Assembly: GCA_036245525.1 (NCBI GenBank)
Contig: BTPG01000006.1
Span: 70,424,058-70,488,057 of the forward strand
Source of the DNA: Semisulcospira habei
Taxonomy: Eukaryota > Mollusca > Gastropoda > Semisulcospiridae
DNA length: 64,000 bases
Direction of reading: 5' to 3'
Part shown: piece by piece, positions 45,018 to 55,206 of the stretch
Layout of the letters: each line of letters starts with the position of its first letter
How positions within the stretch are numbered: position 1 is the first letter of the stretch
Notes under the pieces: model-generated
Database searches by the model: none
The model's input: only the letters and a program-made list of their open reading frames with translations
Told to the model about the DNA's origin: nothing
Position numbers and translations under genes: made by a program

Positions 45018-45083
45018 GCAAGAGGTATAGATCCTCGTGAGCCCCCGCAGTTGCTGGGGCTCATGAGGATCTATGCCTCTTGC
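45018..45083. repeat. P2 hairpin
   Basis: GCAAGAGGTATAGATCCTCG against GAGGATCTATGCCTCTTGC, centre CCCCCGCAGTTGCTGGGG. It is preceded by TTAACCCGTTCAGTGCCAG at about 44978, the usual shell end of this family. Confidence 0.75.
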
Positions 45084-45304
45084 TGACACCACTTTGACTC
45101 CATCTTGTTAGACGGCTAGTTTTTTTTTTTTTTTTGGTGTTGAATTAACTAAGATTGCACAAACGTAATCTGCGTCAACTGTCACCGAACGGGCTAATGA
45201 CACCTACACACCACAGAATGGGTTAGGAGTGTGTGTGGGGGGTGGCGGGGGTGGGGTGGGGGGTGGGGGGGGTGGGGTGGGGGTCCAATTGTTGCGGACC
45301 CGCA

Positions 45305-46134
45305 CACCCCCCCCCCCCCCACAAGCCCACCCCTCCTCCTAACAGACAAAGAGAAAAAAAGGAAGAAATAGTAAAGGATGTAACGGATATAACTGAAAAG
45401 CCTCCCCACCCCCCCCACCCCCCCCCCCACAAGCCCACCCCTCCTCCTAACAGACAAAGAGAAAAAAAGGAAGACATAGTAAAGGATGTAACGGATATAA
45501 CTGAAAAGCCTCCCCCCCCCCCCCACAAGCCCACCCCTCCTCCTAACAGCGGACAAAGAGAAAAAAAGGAAGACATAGTAAAGGATGTAACGGATATAAC
45601 TGAAAAGCCTCCCCCCCTCCCCCACAAGCCCACCCCTCCTCCTAACAGACAAAGAGAAAAAAAGGAAGACATAGTAAAGGATGTAACGGATATAACTGAA
45701 AAGCCTCCCCCCCCCCCCCCCCCACAAGCCCACCCGTCCTCCTAACAGACAAAGAGAAAAAAAGGAAGACATAGTAAAGGATGTAACGGATATAACTGAA
45801 AAGCCTCCCCACACCCCCCCCCCCCCCACAAGCCCACCCCTCCTCCTAACAGACAAAGAGAAAAAAAGGAAGACATAGTAAAGGATTTAACGGATATAAC
45901 TGAAAAAGCCTCCCCACACCCCCCCCCCCCCCACAAGCCCACCCCTCCTCCTAACAGACAAAGAGAAAAAAAGGAAGACATAGTAAAGGATGTAACGGAT
46001 ATAACTGAAAAGCCTCCCCACACACCCCCCCCCCCCACAAGCCCACCCCTCCTCCTAACAGACAAAGAGAAAAAAAGGAAGACATAGTAAAGGATGTAAC
46101 GGATATAACTGAAAAGCCTCCCCACACCCACCCC

Positions 46135-46165
<31 letters not shown>

Positions 46166-46250
46166 AAAAAAAAAAGCCCACCCCTCCTCCTAACAGACAA
46201 AGAGAAAAAAAGGAAGACATAGTAAAGGATGTAACGGATATATGGCCTCC
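45305..46250. repeat. Minisatellite, about 105-bp unit, nine copies
   Basis: Each unit has a poly-C tract, CACAAGCCCACCCCTCCTCC, TAACAGACAAAGAGAAAAAA, GGAAGACATAGTAAAGGATG and TAACGGATATAACTGAAAAG. The ACAGACAAAGAG landmark occurs nine times between about 45340 and 46195. Units are nearly identical outside the C tracts; the last has poly-A in place of CACA. It lies in an intron of the nuclease-like gene. Long frames on both strands are repeat artefacts. Confidence 0.9.
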
Positions 46251-46427
46251 CCACACCCCACCCCACCCACCCGCCTCCATCCCTTTCCGCGCCCCACCGC
46301 CTGCATCGTTTAATTTTCTGCCCAGTCGAAATGAATTCAAAGGTGTTAAAATGTCTGAGCCAGTCTCTAAATGTGTCATCTTGATTATGATTGTAACCTC
46401 TTTACTGCGGAGAAAAGTTGGATATCT

Positions 46428-46493
46428 GCAAGAGACATAGATCCTCATGAGCCCCCGCAGTTGCTGGGGCTCATGAGGACCTATGCCTTTTGC
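46428..46493. repeat. P2 hairpin
   Basis: GCAAGAGACATAGATCCTCA pairs with TGAGGACCTATGCCTTTTGC, centre CCCCCGCAGTTGCTGGGG. Intron, 178 bases downstream of an exon donor on the minus strand. Confidence 0.8.
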
Positions 46494-46670
46494 GGACACC
46501 ACTTTGTATCTATAGATACGTTTCTAAGAAAACCGAGGCTCTTTGTTGTTGATTTCAGGTTCAAAGTGATACTAATCCACTCATTTATTTATTTTTTTCT
46601 GATTGATTTTACGTGTATGGTGGTAAACGGTTGTCTTACTATGATCCTGTCCTATCACATTCAAACTGAC

Positions 46671-46977
46671 CATGCTCGATGAAGTAGCGGGTATCAGGCC
46701 ACGCCGTGTCGCCTAACTCAGTCAGCGCCGTGAAAGAGACCACCGGGCCCCTTTCCTTCGTATCATACAGCGTGGCAAAATGGCTTCTCTTGTGACCGAA
46801 CACCTTTCCGAGGGCAGAGTTGGCGGCGAAGCGCTGGCAGATGAGGTAGACAATAGTTTGGCGGTTGGACAGACCTACAGACAGCTGGCCCCCGTACACG
46901 AACTGCCTCCAGCAGCCTTCTCCGAAGTCTCCGCGGGCTCTGGGCGGGTCCCGGCTTCCCTTACACCTCATGGAAAC
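46671..46977 (-). CDS. Nuclease-like gene, exon (first half of nuclease fold)
   Basis: Begins VSMRCKGSRDPPRARGDFG; the core is GCWRQFVYGGQLSVGLSN, IVYLICQRFAANSALGKVFG, SHFATLYDTKERGPVVSFTA and ending DTRYFIEHG. ICQRF ... ATLYDTxxRxPVxS is the signature of ENDOD1-type nucleases. Acceptor TTCGCCAG, donor GTCAGT (46670-46665). Phase 0 in, phase 1 out. Confidence 0.85.
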
Positions 46978-47064
46978 CTGGCGAAGAAATGTGAGATGGT
47001 GTTTTAACCTATAGACCCATTAACTGCTGTGAACTCATTCAGCCCGGGCACACCACAATAAGAC

Positions 47065-47149
47065 ATGGATCGAGCATGATAGTTCAAGGGTGGCGCCGTA
47101 GGCGCCAAGCTATTCTGGCACCACCCTTGAACTGTCATGCTCGATGTGT
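47065..47149. repeat. P1 hairpin with left-arm deletion
   Basis: ATCGAGCATGATAGTTCAAG and GGTGGCGCC on the left, but the right arm still has GGCGCCAAGCTATTCTGGCA then CCACCCTTGAACT. About 18 bases are missing from the left arm only. The outer stem ATCGAGCATGA / TCATGCTCGAT is intact. Confidence 0.75.
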
Positions 47150-47276
47150 CTCTAGAATTGTAATGCAGTCCTTCAGAGGGCACCTTCAAAATGTGGGCAT
47201 TTCGGTCCTCGAAAAGAATGTGTTAATTTGCTGTGGAATACATGTCCTTTCATATCCTTCTTAAAAAAAAAAAACA

Positions 47277-47640
47277 ATACAGATTTAATTTGATTTGATT
47301 TGATCTGATTTAATTCAATTCAATTTAATTATAAAACTAATAATGATTTGATTTAATTTAATTTTAATGGATTCGATTCGGTTGGTTTGGGTTGGGTTGG
47401 GTTGGATTGGATTGGCTTGGGTTGGGTTGGGTTGGATTAGGTCTGGTCTGGTCGGTCTGATCTGGATTGGATTGGTTTGATTTGGTTTGATTTGATTTGA
47501 TTTGATTTTTTTAAAAAGAGCTGAAAAGGAGTAATGCCAATATACAGAGTCCTTTCGCGAAGCTATGTGACCTCTTTATACCACTGTTGTAATGGTGGAA
47601 GTAACATTTGATTTGATTTGATTTGATTTGATTTGATTCA
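47277..47640. repeat. GATTT / GGGTT-type simple-sequence region
   Basis: Runs of TTGATTTGATT, GGTTGGGTTGGGTT and TTTGATTTGATTTG shift into one another, with a unique 80-bp stretch at 47520-47608. Confidence 0.85.
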
Positions 47641-47669
47641 GACGGGACTTAATGCAAATCGATATTAAT

Positions 47670-47755
47670 CGCCCATGACAGTTCAAGTGTAGTGCCAGAA
47701 TGGTTTTGCGCTAGGCGCAAAGCTATTGTGGCACCACCCTTGAGCTTTCATGGGC
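47670..47755. repeat. P1 hairpin
   Basis: GCCCATGACAGTTCAAGTGT ... CTTGAGCTTTCATGGGC with the inner GCGCTAGGCGC centre. Outer arms read GCCCATGA / TCATGGGC where other copies have CGACCATGA / TCATGGTCG, still paired. Confidence 0.7.
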
Positions 47756-47854
47756 GATCAGTCTCTTGAAGCTTTCAGCGGTCCGACATAAAAACATTAC
47801 AGACTGAACATCAAGACACAGCAATACGAACGAGACCCAGGCAATGCAACTCAC

Positions 47855-48081
47855 GTGACACAGGTCTTTATAATAACGCCGGCAGTGCGCATGCGGGGAG
47901 ATGAGAACGAGGTAGTCATTATTGCGCTCGCACCACCGCTTGACCTTGGCCTGGGTGACGAGGCGTGTCAGCGACCACTGCGTGACGACGTACTTCCCGT
48001 GCTTCAGGTCGAACAGAGAGAAGGTGCAGGGTTCCACTTCCGGCCGCTGGAGGTTGATCTCCCCTGGTACTCGAGTAGGCC
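47855..48081 (-). CDS. Nuclease-like gene, exon
   Basis: Begins (G)PTRVPGEINLQRPEVEPC, continues FSLFDLKHGKYVVTQWSL, VKRWCERNNDYLVLISPH and CRRYYKDLCH. Acceptor GCACGCAG, donor GTGAGT (47854 down). Four Cys and a basic middle; the domain was not recognised. It leads straight into the nuclease fold. Confidence 0.75.
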
Positions 48082-48142
48082 CTGCGTGCATGGACAATCA
48101 TCATCGTGTGTTAATATCGAGAACGGGAGAAACCGTGCTTGT

Positions 48143-48193
48143 AACGGTTTGTGATTTTGGACCTTACGGCCTGCAAAATCACAGACTCGCACA
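48143..48193. repeat. P3 hairpin, short loop
   Basis: GTTTGTGATTTTGGACCTTA against GCAAAATCACAGACTCGCAC. The right arm lacks the GGTCC portion, so the stem is shorter than in other copies. Confidence 0.6.
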
Positions 48194-48327
48194 CGCTTCT
48201 ATCACGTGAGTTTATTCATTCGTACTGAACTGGAAAAAAACACGTGTGTGCTGGTCAGTGGGTTTATGTTGGTTTTGTGATCTGGATTTTGTTTCTTCCC
48301 TGTGGCTTTATGCCATTTTATGTTTTA

Positions 48328-48553
48328 CTCATTTAGCCCCGACGCCGGCAGTACAGCAGGAGATGGATCGACCATGATCGACCATGATAATTCAAGGGTT
48401 TTGCCAGATTCGCTTGGCGCCGTCAGGCGCCAAGCTAATCTGGCACTACCCTTGAATTATTATGGTCGATCCGTCCCTTGCCGCTCTGGCACATAGTCGT
48501 TAGGGGACACCTCCAACATGTAGGGAATGCGTAAATGGAGTTAAATAGGTTAA
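48328..48553. repeat. Shell-alpha element with P1 core
   Basis: Left end TTACTCATTTAGCCCCGACG, right end GGAGTTAAATAGGTTAA. Core TTCAAGGGTTTTGCCAGATT / AATCTGGCACTACCCTTGAA with TTGGCGCC-GGCGCCAA around the centre. GATCGACCAT is duplicated at the left arm. Confidence 0.75.
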
Positions 48554-48585
48554 TTAGATCGCGTGTGATGATAGAAATGTCTTAC

Positions 48586-48615
48586 CCTGAGTTGGACGGA
48601 TCACCTGATCTTCGT
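48586..48615 (-). CDS. Nuclease-like gene, 30-nt micro-exon
   Basis: Reads (D)EDQVIRPTQ(G), phase 1-1, between acceptor TTTGCAG and donor GTAAG. Its skipping would not change the frame. It extends the acidic linker after the thrombospondin-like exon. Confidence 0.65.
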
Positions 48616-48708
48616 CTGCAAAGTGAGAATAACAAACTTAAATAGAAGAGGAGGTATCATGACCCAACATAAATAAACAAATAAATAAATACATAAAATA
48701 TAAAAAAT

Positions 48709-48747
<39 letters not shown>

Positions 48748-48758
48748 ATATATATATA

Positions 48759-48833
<75 letters not shown>

Positions 48834-48840
48834 ATATATA
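48709..48840. repeat. (TA)n microsatellite
   Basis: About 130 bases of TA with few interruptions. Confidence 0.95.
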
Positions 48841-49089
48841 AATATTTCTAATAAGAGACAATTAAAGTTGTTATAGTTTATGGTAAATACAATAAAAGCA
48901 ACATTTGTTAAACCTGCAAATATCATTTACTCCCCATGAAAGATCCTGCTTTTTAAGTTTCTTCTATTTATAGAAGAGACTTGTTAGGATGGGACATGGT
49001 GTGGCGATTTTGGTAGAATGCCCGTGATGTCAAAGGCGAGCAGACCTCGGAATCTGATAGTGAAGTAACACAATAAAAAATACGTCACG

Positions 49090-49141
49090 TCTAGCTACGC
49101 TAACCGCACTGCTGAACGTATATTTGGAGGGAAGCGCCGCG

Positions 49142-49213
<72 letters not shown>

Positions 49214-50795
49214 CCTGTTACGATTGTGGTTGTGTTATCCTGTGAGAGCGTACATGTGTTATTCGTAGGTAACGATATGTTGTTTATTTGAGCTATCACG
49301 GTTATGATTCCCGTGTTTTTTTAGTAAGATTTTCCTTTGTTCGTGAGTAGAGCCGATTTCGTTTTATTGTGTTTAGTCCGGTGCGTGCTAGAAGGGTCGC
49401 ACTGTCTGGTGGCCTCGTAAGTGTCACGTCGGTTAGTTGACATCGCTACATTTTTCGCTACTTTTCCTGTGCGCGTGTAGTGAGCAGCTCTTATTTTGTT
49501 TGGTGAATGTTCTCGTACCTTTTTGAGCTATCATAGATAGGGATACCATACTTTTATGTGTCTTTATTATACGCTAGAATTTAGAGCTGAAGTGAGCAGC
49601 CGTGTTTTTGTAGCCTGATATATTGTTTCTGGAAAGTTCATGTTAATGAGTTTCCGCTGCGCGTTTCGTTCTGGTTGTTTGAGTTCATGATTTCCGTAGA
49701 AGATTCTAGATTTTGATAGTGTATATAAGGAGGGCACTGGGAAAGCCCGTTAGTACATTGTCTTGCTTTGTCAGTTGTAGAGATACGCAGTTTATTGCGA
49801 GAGACGCTGTGTATGAGAAACTTTGAGTCGTAGTATGGACTATAGCAGAAGAGACTTTGTATTCAGTAGTTTGTGCATTTGAAAGAGCATTACTGTGACT
49901 GAGGATATCGCATCGCTGAATTAAATATTGTTGGAACTGTTACTCCAGTATTGTCTACATCCTTAAGCCACGGTTGACGGATTGCAGCTGAATGAGGTCT
50001 ATTTAAAAGAACTCTACGTGCGTGTGTGTCTGGTGTGTTTATCATACTTCGACTACAACTCCACCACGTAACAAGACCCGAGTATACCCGGTGTTTGTGT
50101 ACGTACAGACCTGAAACTTTATCATCGAAATGTATTTCGGACAGCGTCCGAGCATATTTAAATTGGGTGAATCGTTAAAAAGAAAAAAAGACATTGCCGT
50201 TTATATAAAATCGGTTGACCGCATTTGAGTCTGTAATTTTTGTTTTATTCACTTGGAATTTTTTATATAGATAGCTTAGAGATAGATATTTGATGAGTTT
50301 GTAATCCAGCGTTGGACCCGTCTTCAACGTTTTGCATAATAATTAATTCATTTTTGCAATTTTTGGAGCAACGTTACACTCCCATCAAACAATGAGCCAT
50401 GGAAGAGGCTGTGTAGAACAAAACAGTCAGCCCTGTAAGAGGCTGAGTGGAAGGCACCCTCGTGTGCTTTCGGATGAGTGACGTCAAACATCAAATTCGT
50501 CATTGTGTACACGGCGTCGTGTGACTAGCTATACCAGATGCTGCTCGTGCTATTTTTCTTCTTCAGAATTTCTGTCGTTACACTGGCCCACAGAGCGTAC
50601 TAATGGCGGGAAGCGCCGTATGTCTGCCTTTATTTGTGTTCGTCTGTGTGTGCTGATCAGAGGTTGGGTTAAAAATGAGGGAAAAGGATAAGCTAAAAAA
50701 TATGAAAACTCTGAATGCTCCTAAAGAAAAACGCATGTGAGCTCCAAACAATACGATGGACTTTGTGATGATATCCTCTTCTTGTTCTTGTGACG
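49090..50795. repeat. Dispersed repeat, copy 2 (copy 1 at 4225-5815)
   Basis: Shares the landmarks listed for copy 1 in the same order but lacks the ~700-bp tandem block. A ~65-base GT run lies at 49145-49210, followed by about 900 bases (49220-50130) without a counterpart in copy 1. No coding sequence was recognised. Confidence 0.65.
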
Positions 50796-51143
50796 TAGAC
50801 CTGCGGGCGTATTGTGCAAAAAGTGGTTAAATACATGCAGGCTCATAAAGAAGAGACTGTGGGCTGGTTCATCCCATCTTGTTTTTGTATTGCAACATAA
50901 AGATTTCGGGTTTGATTATTAATTATTTCCCGTTATTTAATGGGTGTATTACTATTACAGTAATAGACTTATGCTTTATCAGATTATAAAACATAACTGA
51001 TCCTAACGATATTTTGTTAATTATTGTTTTACGATATCTTGTTAGCACTTTCTACCCCAAGACCAAAATCCCCAAATTTTGAAGCTGCCCTCTGAAGGAT
51101 TGTATTACAGAGAGATTGTATTGTAGAGACAGATCGAGCATGC

Positions 51144-51183
51144 TAGTTCAAGGGTACTGCCAGCTAGACACCACCCTTGAACT
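51144..51183. repeat. P1 hairpin with lost centre
   Basis: AGTTCAAGGGTACTGCCAGC is followed at once by TAGACACCACCCTTGAACT, so the inner TTGGCGCC stem and most of the right inner arm are gone. Outer arms ATCGAGCATG / CATGCTCGAT still pair. The right end GGGGCTGAATGAGTTAA at about 51219-51235 is a shell end. Confidence 0.7.
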
Positions 51184-51350
51184 ATCATGCTCGATCCATG
51201 TCTTGCTGGGGCGTGTCGGGGCTGAATGAGTTAATTCTTGCTTTCTCTTTGTATTACAAACATATCGTCGGCCACTGATCGAGCAGTGAGAGATACATAT
51301 AATTAGCTAATAAGTTTGATTTGTCTTGGCAAAATATGTGAGAGAAATAC

Positions 51351-51581
51351 CTTCATCATCTTCCTCCATACTGTCCCCACGACAATCCACTCCCCCCTCC
51401 CTCTCCTCCACCCCGGCCGCCTTCACCACCGCCTCCATGACGTCACAACGGTTGCTTTGCGAATCGCATGTGCGCATTTCCGCCTGTGTCCCGTTACAGA
51501 CATCACTTCCGCCGCTGCAGGTGCGCACGCGCACCTCGGTGACGTCATTCATACGTATCCAAGGCGACCAGCGCTCCACGT
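51351..51581 (-). CDS. Nuclease-like gene, thrombospondin-1-like exon
   Basis: Reads (D)VERWSPWIRMNDVTEVRV, RTCSGGSDVCNGTQAEMRTC, then CDVMEAVVKAAGVEEREGG and MEEDDE. WSPW (a WxxW C-mannosylation-type motif) with RxRTC and C-x-R-x-C-like spacing suggests a shortened thrombospondin type 1 repeat; the full six-cysteine set is not present. Phase 1-1. NGT is a glycosylation site. Confidence 0.7.
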
Positions 51582-51736
51582 CTGCAATTTGAGTTCAGAG
51601 AGAAATGTATTAGGGAGATCAAATTCCCGAGAGAAATGCGTTATCGGTTAAATAGGTAATCATAATATCTAGGTTTCTGTGAAGAAGAAAACGATCCTTC
51701 ACTATCGGGAAAATGCGAAAGAAATACCATCCATCT

Positions 51737-51802
51737 GCAAGAGGCAAAGAACCTCATGAGCCCCCGCAGATGCGGGGGCTCATGAAGTTCTTTGCCTCTT
51801 GC
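51737..51802. repeat. P2 hairpin (CAAAGAAC variant)
   Basis: GCAAGAGGCAAAGAACCTCA pairs with TGAAGTTCTTTGCCTCTTGC, centre CCCCCGCAGATGCGGGGG. CAAAGAAC/GTTCTTTG replaces CATAGATC/GATCTATG of most copies on both arms. Confidence 0.85.
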
Positions 51803-52065
51803 TGACCGTGTTGCATATCCGTGTTCGTTTGACTGATGGATTATTTTCGAATTTGTCCTACTTTCAAAGACATGTTCTTGTCTCCACTGGCAGCGAAGAG
51901 GTTAAACTGACAACATTTCCATCCATACTCAAAACTGCAGTCCGCACCAATAAGTGGCTGTTAAGCGTGAAAAATGCAACAATAAAGTCAAAGAAATAAA
52001 CTCGCTTCAGAATGACAATGACAAAACTGCTGCTTTACGTTACGTTTACGTTACGATAAAGCATG

Positions 52066-52676
52066 TTCTTAATTAAAAACTTTAGTTCGCGAACTCTGAC
52101 GATCTATTGTTCACGATCTCGGACGAACCAGGTTGGTTCTTAATTGGACGATCTAAAGATACGGCGAACCTAGTTCGAAGAAGTTCACGAACCTCTGCAA
52201 ACCATAGTTCGCTGTCGGAAAACGTTCGCTCAACGTGTTGAGCAAACCAAGGCGAACCTTTTCTCTGATTGGTCAAAACTTTTACCCTCTTCTGCGTTGG
52301 AGATAAGCAGATAGTCACCGATACAAACAAATATGGCGGACGGCGATATTTCACTCGTGCGGAGAACAAGACCTATTTTTTTTTTATTATTGATTTGTGA
52401 GAGGCGCAACGCTGTTTGTGGGGTCGCTACTGCAAGGAGTACAAAAACAAACATCGTTGAAATCGCTAAGCGGCATAGCGGCAGCCATTTTGAACACCTT
52501 CGCAGACAGTAAGTACGCCGAATCAAGCACTTCAGTTAAGAAAGAGAACTATGGCAAACCTGGTTTGCTAAAGTTCGCTTAGGTTCGTTCAACCTCAATT
52601 AAGAAACAAACCAAAAGATCGCCGATCTTCTCCGATCTAAGTTTGCCGATCAAAAGTTCGTCCAATTAAGAACAGC
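52066..52676. mobile_element. ~610-bp element with imperfect inverted ends
   Basis: Left TGTTCTTAATTAAAAACTTT, right AAAGTTCGTCCAATTAAGAA; GTTCTTAATTGGACGA also appears inverted inside near 52136. It is rich in GTTCG and CGAAC motifs, with an A+T core. A short ATGGCGGACGGCGAT start near 52333 leads to an unrecognised frame. The superfamily is not identified; no target duplication was seen. It lies in an intron of the nuclease-like gene. Confidence 0.5.
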
Positions 52677-52778
52677 TCTAAAAGACAGTATATGAACCGT
52701 TTCTAGTCTTGCTGCGTTGTCTACTTTGAAAACAGTCTTGTCAAAGAAGAACGTTAGTAAACTAAATACATACAGTGC

Positions 52779-52850
52779 AGTTCAAAGGTGGTGTCAAAAC
52801 AGCTTGGCGCCCACAGGCGCCAAGGTATTTTGGCACCACCCTTGAACTAT
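52779..52850. repeat. P1 hairpin
   Basis: GTTCAAAGGTGGTGTCAAAA pairs with TTTTGGCACCACCCTTGAAC, centre TTGGCGCCCACAGGCGCCAA. CAAAA/TTTTG replaces CAGAA/TTCTG on both arms. It lies about 50 bases downstream of an exon donor. Confidence 0.8.
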
Positions 52851-52902
52851 CATGGTCAGTCATATCTCGATATGTGTAGTCAGGCTGGAAGAGTTAACTG
52901 AC

Positions 52903-53037
52903 CCGTATCCTCGTCTGTCTGTTCCATGACGGGCACTGGCGGCCAGACGTCAGCAGTGTAGACTACGTCACTCACGGTCAGGTTGACCGGTGACGTCACA
53001 TTCTCCTTCAAGTCATCGGTGACCTCGAAACCACCCT
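52903..53037 (-). CDS. Nuclease-like gene, linker exon
   Basis: Reads (E)GGFEVTDDLKENVTSPVN, LTVSDVVYTADVWPPVPVM, EQTDEDT. Phase 1-1, acceptor TCTTCCAG, donor GTCAGT. It has two N-x-T sites. No domain recognised; an extracellular linker is likely. Confidence 0.75.
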
Positions 53038-53074
53038 CTGGAAGAAAAACAAATGAAGAGAGGTTTTTATAATT

Positions 53075-53142
53075 CATTTGCGAAGTGCCGCTTCCGAACA
53101 CGCGGCATAAAGCCGGATGCGACACGTCTCGAATTAGTTAAT
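53075..53142. repeat. P4 palindrome, diverged
   Basis: TTCATTTGCGAAGTGCCGC against GCGACACGTCTCGAATTAGTTAA. Degenerate inner stem. Confidence 0.55.
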
Positions 53143-53181
53143 ACCTTGACTGCCAAGGAAAAAGATGAACAGGCTCCAAAT

Positions 53182-53248
53182 GCAAGAGACATAGATCCTC
53201 CTAAGCCCCCGCGCCTGCGGGGGCTCACGAGGATCTAAGTCTCTTGCT
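53182..53248. repeat. P2 hairpin
   Basis: GCAAGAGACATAGATCCTCC pairs with ACGAGGATCTAAGTCTCTTGC-type arm, centre CCCCCGCGCCTGCGGGGG. GAGAC/GTCTC replaces GAGGC/GCCTC on both arms. Confidence 0.8.
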
Positions 53249-54051
53249 GAGACCAATTTGTATCCAAGTTTCTTCGACGCAGTTGGCGTTTGGTTTGTTG
53301 AATGAATCACAATTTCAGATTTCACATGTACGTACAGAGAAGGGGTTAAAGATTACAAAACAGAAAATGCTATCAGATGTAGGTCAGATAATGCTCGTAA
53401 CTTGCAGACCAGTGGATTCATCCACCCGCCTCCATTTGCAAAAGGCAGACATTCTCGTGAACCCCTGCAGCAACAGGAGCTAATGACAACTTTTCCTCTC
53501 GCTAAATACGTTCCCATATAGCAGCAGCTCATGAGAATTAATAACTTCTCTTCTTTTTTTGGGTGGGGCCAACTAAAGGGGCTTGATTTACATCCCTTGG
53601 TCGATGTTACAAAAGCAGTCTGACCCAGAATCTGAACCAAATAATATCTCGGTTATTAATGACATCATTATAACTGTATCTTGGCCATTAATGACACAAA
53701 TACTAGTGTACCTCGACTATTAAAGCGACCTACTCTAGACAGTAAAGGATTAACAGTTCGCAATTTTTCCTTTATAAATGTTCTTACAATAATGTATGTC
53801 CGTAAAGGGGCTACCCTAAATTACAAATTGAATGACGCAAAATGAAAAGCTTTTCTGATCTCCTTCTCCTTTGTACGCAGGAGAGCTTCCTACGTTACGC
53901 TCAAAAAGCAATGAAAAACTATAGCACGTGTGCCTACTCACATGGACTGGGAAAAGAAGGATAGGAGAGTCTTAGTTCAGGCAAGACCACTTTGATAACC
54001 CTTGTATTGGCGAATGTTAGCAATGAAAGTCTACCATAGAGCAGATCGCTT

Positions 54052-54263
54052 TAACCCATTCAGTCCTGACGCACTACAGCAGGAGATGGGCCGACCATGA
54101 TAATTCAAGGGTAGTGCCAGATTAGATTGGCGCCTGTCGGCGCCAAGCTAATCTGGCACTGCCCTTGAATTTTCATGGTCGATCCATCTCCTGCAACTGG
54201 TGCATAGTCATTAGATGACGATCTAAATTTGGGAAATACGTGCGTCGGGCTGAATGAGTTAAT
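54052..54263. repeat. Shell-alpha element with P1 core
   Basis: TTAACCCATTCAGTCCTGAC to GTCGGGCTGAATGAGTTAA, 212 bp. Core CAGATTAGATTGGCGCC / GGCGCCAAGCTAATCTG. Outer arms CGACCATGA-AATTCAAGGG / CCCTTGAATTTTCATGGTCG. Confidence 0.8.
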
Positions 54264-54429
54264 GACATAATTACAATGTATCATGGCTATTTATTGAAGT
54301 AATTGTCAGTCTGTCTCTATTATGAATGATATAATTAAAAATCTATCTCGGCTGTTAATGGCATGCCGGCATTATCGCATACCTATCTCGGATATTGATA
54401 ACATAATTACAAAGTTTATGGCTAATTAC

Positions 54430-54684
54430 CTCCTATTACGAGGTCCAAAGGTGTCTCCACGGTCTGATTACTTGTTGCCTGCTGGGTCCGGTTACCTGAC
54501 TGTGACGTAACCGTGACGTTGTTTTTAGTTTCCACTTCCTCCACAAGACCCTCGCCAGAGCCAGACCCATCGCCGGACAGTTCTGAGTCTTCATCGTCTG
54601 ACGTCATAGATGCCTGACGAATGACGGGCCTAATGACTTCACTGTTTGAAACTGGCGGTGATGGCGGAGCCGGGCCCAGTCCAA
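54430..54684 (-). CDS. Nuclease-like gene, acidic glycosylated linker exon
   Basis: Reads (V)GLGPAPPSPPVSNSEVIRP, SMTSDDEDSELSGDGSGSGE, LVEEVETKNNVTVTSQSGN, RTQQATSNQTVETPLDLVIG. Phase 1-1; acceptor CTAGCAG, donor GTAATT. Pro-rich start, a Ser-Gly-Asp middle that could carry glycosaminoglycan (SGSGE), and several N-x-T sites. Confidence 0.75.
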
Positions 54685-54819
54685 CTGCTAGAAATTTTCG
54701 AAGGAAAAATAAAATTGTTTTGATGACAAATGAAATAATCTAAACATTTTAAAGAATAAAAAGCACGACCCAAATAATAATAATAATAGTAATATATAGT
54801 AATAATTTTACAAAAAACG

Positions 54820-54851
<32 letters not shown>

Positions 54852-55144
54852 AAAATAGCACTGCAAGCAAGCGTTCATGAAAAGGGACATTCCAAGCAAA
54901 ATAAATAATTAAACATCCACACAAGCATATGTGCGAGATGGCAGATTGGCGCCATTTGCAGATATTCTGTCGCTTGGTGGAGTTTGAAGACTGCCGTTAA
55001 ACGGCAAGAACCAGATTGTCCATTTTATTTTTCTAGAAAAGCGAGATTTTCATTGTTTTACAATGCAGTTCACGCTTTTCTATATGAAAAAACAGGTACC
55101 TACTGTCATTTATCAGACAACGGCATTGTTCAGATAAGTGTGCT

Positions 55145-55206
55145 TGTCGGTGATTTTGGACCTTACGTTCGAAGGCCGTAAGGTCCAGAATCACCGACCG
55201 ACACAC
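55145..55206. repeat. P3 hairpin
   Basis: TTGTCGGTGATTTTGGACCT then TACG pairs with CGTAAGGTCCAGAATCACCG and ACC. TCGGTGATT/AATCACCGA replaces TCTGTGATT/AATCACAGA on both arms. Confidence 0.8.

Noticed and set aside
45194..46502. Long overlapping open frames on both strands (170-220 codons) across the minisatellite
   Set aside because: They follow the ~105-bp unit and its poly-C tracts; the same few residues repeat and no unique sequence is coded. Repeat artefact.
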